Source: Megalonaias nervosa (taxonomy: Eukaryota > Mollusca > Bivalvia > Unionida > Unionidae). From it: 64,000 nt of DNA. The notes under the pieces are model-generated. The model was not told where the DNA came from. It worked only from the letters and a program-made list of their open reading frames with translations, and did no database searches. Positions 11,875-24,422 of the stretch are shown here, piece by piece. The translations under genes were made by a program, and so were the position numbers. Position 1 is the stretch's first letter, and every line of letters starts with the position of its first letter. The stretch is from positions 1 to 64,000 of the forward strand of contig JAECUM010027314.1 of NCBI GenBank assembly GCA_016617855.1, read 5' to 3'.

Positions 11875-13317
11875 TTGTGTTGGATGGTTGGAAATGTGTA
11901 TTACTATAAACAGATATTGTGTTGGATGTATGGAAATGAGTATTACTATAAACAGATATTGTGTTGGATGGATGGATATGAGTATTACTATGCACAGACA
12001 TTGTGTTGGATGGATGGAAATGAGTATTACTATACATAGACATTCTGTTGGATGGATGGAAATGAGTATTACTATACACAGACATGAGTATTACTATAAA
12101 CAGACATTGTGTTGGATGGATGGAAATGAGTATTACTGTACATAGACATTGTGTTGGATGAATGAACATGAGTATTACTATACTCAGATATTGTGTTGGA
12201 TGGATGGAAATGAGTATTACTATACAAGGGCGTTGTGTTTGATGGATGGACATGAGTATTACTATACATAGATATTGTGTTGGATGGATGGACATGAGTA
12301 TTACTATACATAGACATTGTGTTGGATGGATGGAAATGAGTATTACTATACATGGACATTGTGTTGGATGGATGGACATGAGTATTACTATACATGGACA
12401 TTGTGTTGGATGGATGGACATGAGTATTACTATACATGGACATTGCATTGGATGGATGGACATGAGTATTACTATACATGGACATTGTGTTGGATGGATG
12501 GAAATGAGTATTACTGTACACAGACATTGTGTTGGATGAATGAACATGAGTATTACTATACTCAGACATTGTGTTGGATGGATGGAAATAAGTATTACTA
12601 TGCACAGACATTCTGTTGGATGGATGGAAATGAGTATTACTATACACAGACATTGTGTTGGATGGATGGAAATGAGTATTACTATGCACAGACATTCTTT
12701 TGGATGGATGGAAATGAGTATTACTATACACAGACACTGTGTTGGATGGATGGAAATGAGTATTACTATACACAGACATTGTGTTGGATGGATGGACATG
12801 AGTATTACTATACATAGACATTGTGTTGGATGGATGGACATGAGTATTATTATACATGGACATTGTGTTGGATGGATGGACATGAGTATTATACATAGAC
12901 ATTGTGTTGGGCAGATGGACATGACTATTACTATACATAGACATTCTGTTGGATGGATGGACATGAGTATTACTATACATAGACATTCTGTTGGATGGAT
13001 GGACATGAGTACATGTATTACTATACACAGACATTCTGTTGGATGGATGGACATGAGTATTACTATACACAGACATTGTGTTGGATGGATGGATATGAGT
13101 ATTACTATACACAGACATTGTGTTGGATGGATGGACATGAGTATTACTATACAGAGACACTGTGTTGGATGGATGGAAATGAGTATTACTATACACAGAC
13201 ATTGTGTTGGATGGATGGAAATTAGTATTACTATACACAGACTGTGTTGGATGGATGGAAATGAGTATTAATATACATAGACATTGTGTTGGATGGATGG
13301 ACATGAGTATTATTATA
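11875..13317. repeat. Large 42-bp minisatellite, ~34 units
   Basis: The unit is GGAAATGAGTATTACTATAC, ACAGACATTGTGTTGGATGG, AT. The period equals 14 codons, so long overlapping frames are open on both strands, including two of more than 400 codons on the minus strand in different frames. Their mutual overlap and pure repeat content argue against coding. Confidence 0.97.
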
Positions 13318-14065
13318 TTGAGACGGAGATACAATAACTAATATAAGACACTTCTGATACAGAGAAATCAAATTATCTGTGTTTTAGACAACATATATAA
13401 CAACACACATGATCACATTATGTACATATGCATACATGAATGACTAATAAGTTTAATTTTTTCAGCATTTAGTGTTTTTATGTATAATCATTCTAACAAG
13501 GGTGTCATTAATACAAGTAAGAGTTTAAAAAAAGCAAAACTTTAAATTTTGTTAATAATATATTAAAAAATAATGTTGCCACTTTATCAATCATCAATCA
13601 CGCTAACAAGCTTAAGAGGATAAATAGAAACAGGAAGAAAGAAACAAATTATGATGCATCACCTACTGTGAGCAACAAGTCCAGGGGTCAGTTTCATATC
13701 ACAAACTGGTAGTGCATCTTAAAGTGAAAAAAGATACCCATGCACCCTAAAGTGAAAAAATTACCCATGTCATGATTATTAAATTGGATTACAGATATAT
13801 ACAATGTTCAAACACGGTGCAAATCATAACAAATAACTTTTTTAGGCAAATCCAAAAATAAAGCAAGCAAAACATTTTTGAGCTTAACATTAGTCACTGA
13901 GATGAAAATACACAAGGGGTTATCATGGATGCATACAGTTCAAGTTCAGTTTATTTTCTTCATGCACTGGTTAATGTACAGCATAATTCTGTGACGGAAA
14001 ATCCACCCCTACCCGATGTTCAGCAGACCTCTGTTCCACTGTCTTCATCATCCCCTTGAATGTGT
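13318..14065. other. Spacer
   Basis: No gene or repeat supported. A short phrase (CCTAAAGTGAAAAA) is repeated near 13720 and 13745. Confidence 0.4.
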
Positions 14066-14368
14066 TCAGCTATTATTTACTTTCATTCTTCTGGAACACC
14101 AGGAGCTTTCATTGACCTTTTTGATGCTCCTGGTTCTTTTTAACAGCATCCTCTTGCATCTTGTTGAACATATTTCAATGTATGCTTGGTCCAATATATC
14201 CTTCAATTTAGTAAATATATTGGATTCCCATGAAGGATGCCCATAATCTGCACCTTCCTCATCTGAACTCATGAAGCTGTTCTTTGGCACCTTCCTTTCT
14301 TTTGCCTTCTTTCCAGAACTCCATGATTCTTTCTTTTCCAATGCAGAGAGTCTTCTTTTGGATTTCTG
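14066..14368 (-). pseudogene. Terminal-exon-like fragment of an unidentified gene, possibly transposon-derived
   Basis: On the minus strand an open stretch of 101 codons begins after a convincing acceptor (TTTATCATTCAG, with a NAGNAG variant) and ends with TGA at 14066. The peptide has a basic start (QKSKRRL), a lysine-rich stretch, an acidic phrase FMSSDEEG, and then a basic helix-forming tail (STRCKRMLLKRTRSIKKV). The layout basic linker, short acidic box, W-containing segment, basic tail reminds me of C-terminal parts of repeat-associated proteins in invertebrate genomes, but I cannot name a family. An AC microsatellite lies in the presumed intron just upstream. A weaker exon-like segment sits at 14796-14900. 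Confidence 0.4.
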
Positions 14369-14395
14369 CTGAATGATAAATAATAAGGAAAAAGT

Positions 14396-14396
<1 letters not shown>

Positions 14397-14441
<45 letters not shown>
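14397..14441. repeat. (AC)n microsatellite
   Basis: About 22 AC units. It generates the poly-(CV) starts of three spurious minus-strand frames. Confidence 0.97.
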
Positions 14442-14443
<2 letters not shown>

Positions 14444-14795
14444 CTCTTAAACACACTAAAATACTAATCATGGAAGCCACAAAATTGTACTAAATAACTG
14501 GTGACTTTCTCTTATACAGTTTATGCAGTGTGGCTGTATACATAGTGCTTATATATTATGAAATGGGAATGTATTACACTTAAGAGTCTTATGGGGGAGT
14601 GTTGGCAGTCTGTAAACAATTGTTGCATTTTGCCCCTATAAAAATCCTAGCCCCACCTCACCCCCTTGGAAAAAGCTGTCCGTCCATAACCTAAAAATGA
14701 TAAGTACTTAGTATGTCCCATGTGACATAAGGTTACATGCATACAGTATTTAATATAGTATTCTGAAGCCAAAGTTTAATCCCCAACTATATTAC

Positions 14796-14900
14796 CTCTT
14801 TCTTCCTTTCGTATCATATCTGGAGTAGCTTGTGCTCCTCTAATTTTTTTCATCTTTCTTGTTTCAGTTTCTTTTTGGGTAGTTTATCTTTTTCTAGCAG
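14796..14900 (-). pseudogene. Possible decayed exon upstream of 14066-14368
   Basis: On the minus strand a 105-nt segment is flanked by TTTTTCACACAG on its 5' side and GGTAATAT on its 3' side, which resemble an acceptor and a donor. The first 16 codons read LLEKDKLPKKKLKQER and then hit TGA; a later part is open in another frame. This fits a frameshifted exon of the same gene as the fragment at 14.07-14.37 kb, but it could be chance. Confidence 0.22.
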
Positions 14901-15084
14901 CTGTGTGAAAAATGAAACATACATTGCAGTGAAATATCTTCATTGTCCAGATAATCTGTTTAAAAATTATATTATATTTATTTTAAACTAAACATATTTA
15001 ATGGTGTCAGAGACCCAAACAGTATGGCAGTAGCCACAAAGAATATTGAGATTTAAATCCCATAATGGGAAAAGCTGTTTTAAA

Positions 15085-15335
15085 AAAATTATACTGCAAG
15101 TAGCAGTTACTTTTAATGTAAATATAATTAGTTTTATTATGGAAATTAAACATTAACCATTTTTAAGTTGACATGTAATTAATTTGAATTTTAGGCAGAT
15201 CCCATTTTAAAAATATACTATAAGTAACAGTTACTTTTAATGCAAACTTAATGACAGTTTTTATATGGCAATTAAGCTCTAACCATTTTTAAGCTGACAT
15301 GTAATTAATTTGAATTTGAGGCAGATCCCATTTTG
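15085..15335. repeat. Tandem duplication, ~125 bp x 2
   Basis: Both copies share GCAGTTACTTTTAATG, AACCATTTTTAAG, TGACATGTAATTAATTTGAA and GGCAGATCCCATTTT. Confidence 0.9.
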
Positions 15336-15754
15336 TACCTTTTACAACCATGCATTAAAGAGAAATAAATTCCATTCACATTGCTTTTGATGAAGTCTTT
15401 CATCTTGTCATTAGAATGATTGCCTAATCTAAAGTAGACAAACAATATAAACAGTGAAGTCATTCCTTTCTAACATTTGTAGTCTAATTGTATATCCATT
15501 CTTACAGAAAAATGCACATCATTGATGGATGGGTGTACACATATGATTGTACCCATGAATAAACAATAGAACTTGCCTGCTGTTCATGATAACCTTTGTT
15601 TATTTTTCATGGTCTTTATTGGGACAGTATCCAAATATTTCATAAATCATAGATAATGGCTGCATGCTGAATATAGTGAAATGCATAAAGACATTTTGTA
15701 CTCTTAATAAATCCAATTATATAAAGAAGTTAATATTTCTGGCATCATATGCTT

Positions 15755-15838
15755 CATTGACTCAAACACATGAGGACAGAGGTAGTTGTCAGTGATGGTA
15801 AAGGCCAACACCCTAGACCACTTGGGCCACCTAAGGAG
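15755..15838 (-). mobile_element. tRNA-like SINE head fragment
   Basis: On the minus strand GGTGGCCCAAGTGGTCTAGG resembles a tRNA A-box region and GTGTTTGAGTC a degraded B box about 50 bp downstream. No body or tail was traced. Confidence 0.4.
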
Positions 15839-15910
15839 GTTTAATTATTTAATATCATACATTTAGTGCAACATAGATTATTTTCTCAAGCTTTATCATC
15901 AATCAGGTCA

Positions 15911-15911
<1 letters not shown>

Positions 15912-15957
<46 letters not shown>
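15912..15957. repeat. (TA)n microsatellite
   Basis: About 22 TA units. Confidence 0.95.
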
Positions 15958-15964
<7 letters not shown>

Positions 15965-15990
15965 CTACTGAATTTTGTTTAACTAAATTC

Positions 15991-16179
15991 AGGGCTGTTC
16001 CATTTAAACATACAAGCACCCAGGAAAGGCAGTTTTTAAAAAATATATATATCAGGGTAATTTGACTTTACAGAGTTCATATTAAAATGATAAAAAATTC
16101 TAAATTCCATCAATGGGTGAGTATCCCACTTTAAATTTGCCTTCTCTGGGTCCCATGTATGTTTTACTGGAACAGCCCT
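15991..16179. mobile_element. Non-autonomous inverted-repeat element (MITE), 189 bp
   Basis: The left end AGGGCTGTTCCATTTAAACA and the complement of the right end AGGGCTGTTCCAGTAAAACA begin about 49 bp of imperfect terminal inverted repeat, continuing through CAGGAAAGGCA / CAGAGAAGGCA. There is no coding capacity. A target-site duplication was not clear, so the superfamily is left open. Confidence 0.75.
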
Positions 16180-16914
16180 CATTGATTTTGGACCATTTGT
16201 GCTAATAAGTTTTTCGCAGAAAATTTCAAGTTAAAAATGTATTTTAAAAAATGAAACATGCTAACGTATGACCTGAAAATCTAATCAGGTCATCTAGAAA
16301 TACAAATAAAGATGCCTTCAAAACACCCTACTGGACCAACAGAGAGACATGACCATATCAAGGAGTCCTCCTGCAGTTGCATCACTGATGCATATATTCT
16401 TATAAAATCTACTGTAATCAACAAAGAAGCACTGCCTGTATGCATGTACTGTGGTATGAAGTTAGTATAATAGGAACATGAAAAAAAAATTAAAAAAATG
16501 GCAAAATGGAATGAAAATTAGTGGACATTCCAAATACAATACTGTATGCCAATCATATTTAAAGAATTTTTCCCCTGCATATTTACCTTTTTTTTCAACT
16601 ACAATGCCACTCTGTTGTCCAGTCCACTTTCATATGCCTCAGGGACTGTAATCTATAAAAAGAAATCAAGATTAATCCATGATGAACTCTTATCGTTTGC
16701 TATTAAAAATTCTCAACATTTTATTCTGAACTAATAGTCATAGTACAGATACACCTGACATACTACTAATGCTTAGCTTGAGTTTTTCAAAGTTGTTAAT
16801 ATTACTGAAAATAATTCCAAGTTGGAAATGAATAGTACAAATTTTTCTTGTCAGTTTATTTCAAAATAATTTTCATTATAAGGGATCATATCCATAATTA
16901 CAAAAATTCCATTC
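16180..16914. other. Spacer with one exon-like speck
   Basis: On the minus strand about 16587-16653 has acceptor- and donor-like flanks (TTTATAG and GGTAAATA) and 19 open codons before a TGA. This is too weak to call. Nothing else is supported. Confidence 0.3.
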
Positions 16915-17028
16915 TTTCTCACATACCCACATTGTCTGAGCCCGAGATTCAAACTAATGCAGAGGTGAGATGGCAGTGATCGGTTACATTGATCACTTTG
17001 ACCACTCGGCCAGTGATTCAATGATAAG
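16915..17028 (-). mobile_element. Partial tRNA-derived SINE, AAC-tail family
   Basis: Read on the complement, it has the head GGCCGAGTGGTC and the body CAATGTGGGTATGTGAGAAA shared with the elements at 25578-25834, 35345-35600 and 58010-58190. The 3' part is missing. Confidence 0.6.
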
Positions 17029-17554
17029 GTAAATATCCTAAGAAGCAAATGTAATGATTGTAGTATTCAAATAAAACTCCATTAAGTCCAAGTAACTGTT
17101 ATTGACACTGACTGACATATTAATTTGAGTGTTAACCCTCTTTAAGTGCAGAATATTAAAGAAGGAAAAGCCAAAGTTTTCATGTTTGTTTTGTTTAAAT
17201 TTGGATGAAATGAACTTAATTTTTGGCGCATGGAAACAATGTTACATTTGCATTTAAGGTATAACAAATTAGCAGCAAAGCTATTGTACTGATCTAGAAT
17301 TCTTGCAAGAAGTCAACTTTAAATATTCCTATAATATTTGTGATGGACAGAAGGATGCATGGACCAAAAAGGAAACTAATGGATATACCCATTTTCCATC
17401 AGATAAGGGGGTATAACAATGAGTGTTAATAGGAACCCAGTATACAAAACCCAGGCTATTGTTGATACTAAAACTCAGATAAATCTTATGCATACAAATT
17501 TCCTCAATAATGAAATACATTGGGATGAAGTTAAAAAAGACCAAATTTTCTAAA

Positions 17555-17925
17555 TAATGAAGTATGGTGGGGAGGAAAATAAAATTGGACCAAATGTTCT
17601 CAAGTCAAATGGCGTGGGGAGGAAAATAAAAAAGGACCAAAGGTTCTTAGCAGTCAAATGGAGGGAAGAGGAAAATAAGAAAGGACAAAATGTTCTCAAT
17701 AGACAATGGGGTGGGTAGGAATGGACCCAACATTCTCAACAGTCAAATTGGGTGGGAAGGAAAACAGAAATCGACCAAATGTTCTCAACAGTCAAATGGG
17801 GATGGGAGGAAAATAAAAGAGGGACAAGATGTTCTCTACAGCCAAATGTGGTGGGGAGAAAAATAAAATTGGACCAAAATATCACAACAGTCAAATGGGG
17901 CAGGAACAAAACAGAAAAGAACTAA
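17555..17925. repeat. Degenerate minisatellite, ~58 bp, 6 units
   Basis: Units contain GGTGGGGAGGAAAATAAAA, GGACCAAATGTTCTCAA and CAGTCAAATGG. The array is purine-rich on the plus strand. Confidence 0.85.
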
Positions 17926-18660
17926 TCTACAATGAGTGGGTCCAACCTTTTCATTAGCATCTTCCTCTTTCAGGGTTACAGAAATTACTTTCTGGACTAA
18001 TGTCAGTTCTGAAAATCTACTGATCAGAATAAATGAATAAATTAATCCTAATTTGGCAACGGATCAGTGAGAGAAATCAGTGTGTCAACCTTGGCTGATG
18101 GAATAGATGTTGCCATAAGGATTTCACATAAAAATGGATTCAGTTACAAAGTTCAACACATATTTTGTCCATGGAGAAAATTTCTCAAAATTTTTTGCAT
18201 ATAATGCAGAGGACCTATTATATACATGTTTGATTGCTGCCTTTTGTTCCACTTTCCAAAATATTATTTAATTTAACACCATTTAGAAGAGTTAAAGAAT
18301 CCATTATAGTGTTGACAATGTTTTCTGCACTTCCATAAAGGACAGAATGGAATAGGCTTGATCATTTCTGTGCTTGTCTAGTCCTGGAAAGAGAAAAGCC
18401 TGGTCTCTGATATTTTGGAAGCTAATGATTCAAAACATATTTATGGCCTAACAGTTTCTTAAGGATTGAAACTGACATATGTCCTTGTTCTTTCTGTGTG
18501 CCTTAAATTTTATTCACTTGCATAATTGTACCTCTTTGTAAACTTTCCTGCAGTCACACATGCAATATGATATTTCAGTAACAATGTGTACCCATGTGAG
18601 TTCAGGTTTTGTGAGAATAGGCCCAGTGCTTCATTTTGTGTGTTGTGAAAGGTGACTAAT
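17926..18660. other. Spacer
   Basis: No feature supported. Confidence 0.4.
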
Positions 18661-18664
18661 GGTG

Positions 18665-18805
18665 AGAGACCGACAGTAGCAAATTGGCTAAGGTGTTAAA
18701 CTCATGACCAAGAGGTCGTCATTTCACTCTGTTCCTACTACCTTGGGCTCATGGGGTTTGAATGTGCAAGGTACTTTACACCCCTTGCCCTGGTAAGAAA
18801 TGACA
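18665..18805 (+). mobile_element. tRNA-like SINE fragment, plus orientation
   Basis: TAGCAAATTGGCTAAGG matches the A-box pattern (TRGC..A..GG) and GGTCGTCATTTCACTC lies at B-box distance, with a CCTTGGGCTCATGGGG body after it. It is too diverged to be a functional tRNA: there is no acceptor-stem pairing and the B box is degraded. Confidence 0.5.
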
Positions 18806-19688
18806 ACTGCTCTTAAATTTGACTTTAGAAATATAAAGAATCACAAAAATATTAATAATGTGTCAAATATCCTAAAATTGCATGAAAAATCAACTTGAAC
18901 TCTCTAAAACTATGAAGAAAAAAAATAACATCACCCAGTTGCGCTGATTCATAAAGCGCACCTTTCATGAACAGGAAAGACTGGTTTTAGTTTAAATAGC
19001 TTACTGTATCAATGTATTTAAAATTTAATTTCCAGTAAAACAGAAAGCATTATAGTAAATATATGCATTAAACAACTTGACACATTTTCTTGTGAACAAG
19101 ATTTTGTATGAATTGTCCAACCAGGCATAACACAAATGTGTGTGTGCATGTGTGTGTGTTTAAGGATGTGGGCTTAGGATTAAAGCAGACTTTTTAAAAC
19201 CCAAGTATATTTAAAAAGAGTAATTATAAGTAAAATGGGTATTTATATGTCTCATCTACCACATATTTTATATCCCAAACAATTATGTTCTTTTAGCATG
19301 AACAGTGTTTGAGTGATGGGGTTGGATTGGCAGGCTGAATGTTTAAAAAAAATTCTCACTGATGCTATGGACAAAATATCACATACTTATAAACATTTAG
19401 AAGAAAAAAAAATATAAAATGTTTATTTTTTCTGAGCATTAAATGATCTCACAACCAGAATCTGAATGTGGAACCATCTTTCATGAAAGACGGATGCTCT
19501 ACCATTCAGTTATTGTTCCTCAGTATACTAGTTGGAAATGTTTATATGTCCCAAAGAAGACCAACATCAAGCTTTGGGACAGAGTTTTACTTATTCCCTT
19601 AATTCAACTATGGAAGTTCCATTTTCTTTGGTATATTGTCAAAAATGGTGTGACAAAATGAGGTCTTCCCTACATCTGTATCCATAAA
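18806..19688. other. Spacer
   Basis: Short frames at 19443-19661 show no coding character. Nothing else is supported. Confidence 0.4.
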
Positions 19689-20224
19689 GGGATTATAGCA
19701 ATGGAAGGTTGTACATATATCCATACAGTGTCATAGCAATGGAAGGTTGTACATGTACCCATACAGGGATCATAGCAATGTAAGGTTGTACATGTATTCA
19801 TACAGGGATCATAGCAATGGAAGGCTGTACATGTATTCATACAGAGATCATAGCAATGGAAGGCTGTACAGGTATTCATACAGGGATCATAGCAATGGAA
19901 GGCTGTATGTGTATTCATACAGGGATCATAACAATGGAAGGTTGTACATGTATTCATACAGGGATCATAGCAATGGAAGGTTGTACATGTATTCATACAG
20001 GTATCATAGCAATGTAAGGTTGTAAATGTATCCATACAGTGTCATAGCAATGGAAGGTTGTACATGTATCGATACAGGGACCATAGCAATGGAAGGTTGT
20101 ACATGTATCCATACAGTGTCATAGCAATGGAAGGTTGTACATGTATTCAAACAGGAATCATAGCAATGGAAGGTTGTACATTTATTCATATAGTGATCAT
20201 AGCAATGGAAGGTTGTACATTTAT
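19689..20224. repeat. Minisatellite, 39 bp, ~14 units
   Basis: The unit is GGGATCATAGCAATGGAAGG, TTGTACATGTATTCATACA. A shorter variant (TGTCATAG) recurs at intervals, suggesting block duplication. Open frames on both strands follow from the 13-codon period. Confidence 0.95.
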
Positions 20225-20254
20225 TACATATACATCATATTTAAATAATTATAT

Positions 20255-20418
20255 AATGCCTTCATGGTCTCCTTTTCACTAGAATAGGCAATACTGGATT
20301 TGTCTGTGTGGTTATTCCACAGATAATGCCATGGTCTCCTTGGCACTAGAATAGGCAATACTGGATCTGTCTGCATGGATATTACATTGATATTGCCTTC
20401 ACTTTCTCCTTGTCACTA
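20255..20418. repeat. Tandem repeat, ~68 bp, 2.5 units
   Basis: The segments ATGGTCTCCTTNNCACTAG and AATAGGCAATACTGGAT recur. Confidence 0.8.
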
Positions 20419-21398
20419 ACTGTGACATTGTCCTTGCTTGTTTTGTTTCTAAACAGCTCTTTCACTCTGACATACTGGTGTTTGCATGTCGCACCTGGAA
20501 AAAAATGTATATTCAAAAAATATCTATGGCAGAATAAACATATATTTACTATAAGGTGTTATTAACTGTTGCAGTATGTTTTTTGTGTGTCCTAATAGTA
20601 ATATTGTAAAATAGGAATTATTAACCTGAAACATGTTACTGCTTTTAATGACTATAAAGTCAATGGATGCAATTAAAACATAAATATGCACATATTTAAT
20701 CCAAAGAAATGGTAACTTTGTATCTACTATCTTAAAAGTGCATGAAAAATAAAAAAAAAGTCCATGTTGTTAGAAAAAGTCCACAATATCTGATCTTATG
20801 ATATTAAGTATATGTACTACCACTGGCATGAATGGTCTAAAGTCAAAGATGGTTGGATCCTATTTAAGACTCCGCAACCAGCAAACAACCATCACCCTTG
20901 TTTACTGCATCACTATTACATATTAGGTATTATTATATGAATTTACAGTATCTGTAAATAAAAGTGCACTTGAAACCCATGAATCTTCAAAGCAGTACAT
21001 TAAACTAGAGATATTATGGAGGAGACAAGAAATTCATTACCATATCTAGTGACCATGACGCTAATAAAACCAAAGTGGTACGAAAACATGTTGTCTATTA
21101 ACGATTCATTCCAAAATCTATCAGGAGTTAAGGAATGGTCAAGAAAAATCAATAACCTTGTCTAGTGACCTGACACTATCACCCAAATGAGGTACACGAA
21201 CCAATGTCTATTAATGATCCTAAAACTATACAAAGATTCATTCCAGTCACAAATGTTTCAGAAGTAGATAACACAGATAACACCACCAACAACTCTGCCA
21301 ATCAACCCCTGTCTATTGCTTATTTTTCTGCATATCCACCTACCCATAAACACTGGGTGGATTTCTTAAACCAGGTTTAAGATGGATGTTATATTTAG

Positions 21399-21403
<5 letters not shown>

Positions 21404-21450
<47 letters not shown>
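21404..21450. repeat. (TA)n microsatellite
   Basis: About 23 TA units. Confidence 0.95.
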
Positions 21451-21454
<4 letters not shown>

Positions 21455-21755
21455 GCCATATTATTGGAGAAACTAACAAAATACACAAATGAGAACATTA
21501 TGCTAGAATCACGCACCAGTGAAAGAGTGGAAAAGAAGAGCAGGTGCTTTGAGGAAGTGAGAGACAGAACAGATGTTGCTATGAGTCAAATGATTTATCA
21601 CACCTGTTTTATTATATATGCACTGTCCACATTCCTCCTGTAACTGGTTAACTCCAGTCCTAAGTACTCCCCACTTCATTTGTACAAAGTCATTCATTGC
21701 CAATTTTTCAAAACTTGTCTAACATTTATAAATCCTACTTTGGTCTGGAAACTGA

Positions 21756-21758
<3 letters not shown>

Positions 21759-21796
<38 letters not shown>
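21759..21796. repeat. (AAT)n microsatellite
   Basis: About 12 AAT units, with a few more after a short gap. Confidence 0.95.
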
Positions 21797-21797
<1 letters not shown>

Positions 21798-22007
21798 TTT
21801 GTGTAAAAGAACAATAACAATAATAATAATTATATATAATTATATCTCATTGTAAAAAACAACAACAAACAAAACAAATCCCATGTGCTGCTGCTATTTT
21901 CAATAGTTTTAGAAACAGTTATTAGCTGCAGATCTAATTAGTCTCCAAACTAGTTCCCAAGTGAGTGATTTTAAATTATATGTCATTTAAATATTTTGCC
22001 TTGATTG

Positions 22008-22009
<2 letters not shown>

Positions 22010-22057
<48 letters not shown>

Positions 22058-22058
22058 C
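22010..22058. repeat. Compound (TA)n(GA)n microsatellite
   Basis: A TA run passes directly into GA; the same TA-GA join recurs at 39519-39600. Confidence 0.95.
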
Positions 22059-22536
22059 ATGATCTGAGATACACTATGTATTCCTATAAATGTCCCTTCA
22101 TATCCCCAACTGTTGGTACACAGGGGCAGCCCTTCCCACCTTCAACACTGAGTTATGTCCCAAGTGACTGATGTGAAATCACATAGGTTATTTTACATAC
22201 CTGGCTTTGATGAAGGCACAAACCAAATGTTAGTCTGGAATATGCAACAGTTAAAATTTATTTTTGATTTTTGAACAGCTACCTAAAACCTCTTATATAT
22301 TCTATTATGGCTGGTGTCCCTATAACAAGATATAAGAACAAAGAATACATACATACTCTCACACGCAAAAACACATGGTGGAGGTGGTCACTGTTGCAAT
22401 TTTGATCTGCTAGTAGGAACTATATTATTTCTGCTTAGACATTTTCAATCAGCTAATGATAGCCTGGGAGAGGAAGACAGCAAATAACGGCCAGTGAAAT
22501 AGGCTCAGTATTTTAGCACATTTTTTTTTTTCTGGT

Positions 22537-22725
22537 TTCAACCATTGCCAAGGAGCATTCCTTCATTATAACTGCAAAGTTATATGCAAGTAGTAGAAAC
22601 TTACACATCATCTCAATGTTCAACCATTGCCAAGGAGCATTCCTTCATTTTAACTGCAAAGTTATATGCAAGTGATAGAAACTTATACACATCAAGATTT
22701 TCAACCTGTGCCGAGGTACATGACA
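22537..22725. repeat. Tandem repeat, ~81 bp, 2.3 units
   Basis: The segments TTCAACCATTGCCAAGGAGC and CTGCAAAGTTATATGCAAGT occur twice; a third start is diverged. Confidence 0.9.
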
Positions 22726-24099
22726 TGTGGTTTTCATATTACACATATATTATCTTGTTATCTAAACTACAACCACAATTTACTTTTGCATCAGGACACA
22801 TAAACTCTCACATGTTGTATACATTTATAATTCATTATTCCACCCAATAATTATGAATTTTAAAATATTTGGAGAAGGCATTGCCTTTGACATGATTGCT
22901 ATTTAAAACAAAATCGGACAAAAATGCACCTCTATCCTGCCCACAGATGGGAAGACAAAGCAAGACCTTAACTACTCCTTAGTCCTATGTGGTAAACTGT
23001 ATGGGAAAATAAAAATATGATTGTTTATAAGTTTCATAAAGATATTCCTTGATGAGATTAATTAGGAATGAATTCAGCTAGAAATGTATATTTTGTAATC
23101 ATTCAAAAGAGAAGTCACATCATAATTGTTTTATGTGATATTTCTGCTCAATAACTATACTTTTTACTTTAATACTGAATTGAAATTATCCACAGAATGT
23201 TTGTGACTCTCAGCAGCATCCCCACAGTGCACACCCTTGGAGCATTACCAGAGATTGTAACCCAAGAGCCTAATATATTTGTCATAGCCCAGACCATGAA
23301 GATGAATAACAATACAGTTGTAATATCTTCACTTGCAATACTTAAAATATTGATATTTAAAGAAACTATCCTAACACCTGGCCCACCCCAAGGTTCTTAT
23401 TAAAACTGTTAAATAATTATATACATGTAAAGACACCCACCCAATCATATCCAAATCTTGAATGGCTGTAGTTCCAATGGTGTAGGGATATACATTATAT
23501 TATTAATGGAGGAACAATTCAGATAGATGGGAAAGAAGATATAATCCATATTTTTTTTAAAAAAATGATACACAGTATTACAGTTATTGTCAATTTTTGT
23601 GGAAAATATGTAAACATTATCTGTCAATAATAGTTATGAAACTATCTTTAAAAAGTCAACGCAAAGAGAAAAATCTTGTATTGGTTGACAAGGTACACCA
23701 TCCATGAAAGAACTTGTCCATGATATAAGAAACAAAAAACAAAATTTGCATACAGTGGAACTTAAAGATACAGCTAATTGCTACAGACAATTAATACATT
23801 AACAATACAGTTGTAACTTTTATTTTAGTTGTCAATGCTAATTATAGTTCTATTACAAAAATAAACAAATGAAACATAGCTAAATCATTATTTTCTCTCT
23901 GTACCATATTAATTTGATATTCCAGTTGTCATCAAATGTTTCTAACAATGAAAATTTATATTTTCTATTCAACTATAATTATAGTAGCAAGAATGGTTAT
24001 GAGTTACCTACAGTTATTGAACAGGAAAAGAAAGCCAAAAAAAAAACAAAAAAAAAAAAACAAAATAAAAAAATGTAAAAAGTTGGGATTTCTTTTTAA
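22726..24099. other. Spacer
   Basis: A 68-codon frame at 23197-23403 follows an acceptor-like ATTATCCACAG but has no recognisable motif and is not called. An A-rich run precedes the SINE at 24.1 kb. Confidence 0.35.
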
Positions 24100-24422
24100 A
24101 GTAGGGGTCCTAAGTGGTTAGTGTTCTCATTCTGCCTCCCCTTAAGTGGCTGGGCCCAGCCTCTTAATTCATACCGCGCTTAGCTGGTGCAAAGTCTGTT
24201 TTAGTTTAGGACAAAAATGGGAAGCAAAAAATGATCACATTAAGAACGGAACATACCAGATGGATAGCAGACTGTCTGGAATAAACCCAGGCTAATATCC
24301 AAACTAACTACAATACCTGGCCACCACGAAATTATATTTATAGTAACATTACACCGACTTCAAATCTGGGATGCTCCGATAAAGTAAAGGTCAACAGCAG
24401 CAACAACAACAACAACAACAAT
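24100..24422 (+). mobile_element. tRNA-derived SINE with (CAA)n tail, plus orientation
   Basis: The tRNA-like head GGTCCTAAGTGGTTAGTGTT is at the left. The element ends in (CAA)n at 24399-24421. An A-rich tract flanks its left side. The body includes a GGATGCTCCGATAAAG segment near the tail. This differs in body and tail from the AC-tailed family. Confidence 0.5.

Larger units (their letters stand above)
20419..22536. other. Spacer with microsatellites only
   Basis: No gene is supported. TA, AAT and TA/GA microsatellites inside it are listed separately. Confidence 0.4.

Noticed and set aside
11825..13334. Two minus-strand frames of 437 and 420 codons and several plus-strand frames
   Set aside because: They overlap one another in different frames across a pure 42-bp repeat. 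The openness follows from a period of 14 codons with no stop in any frame of the unit.
14066..14480. Frames starting with poly-(CV)
   Set aside because: The starts lie in the AC microsatellite. Only the part after the acceptor at about 14369 was kept as a candidate exon.
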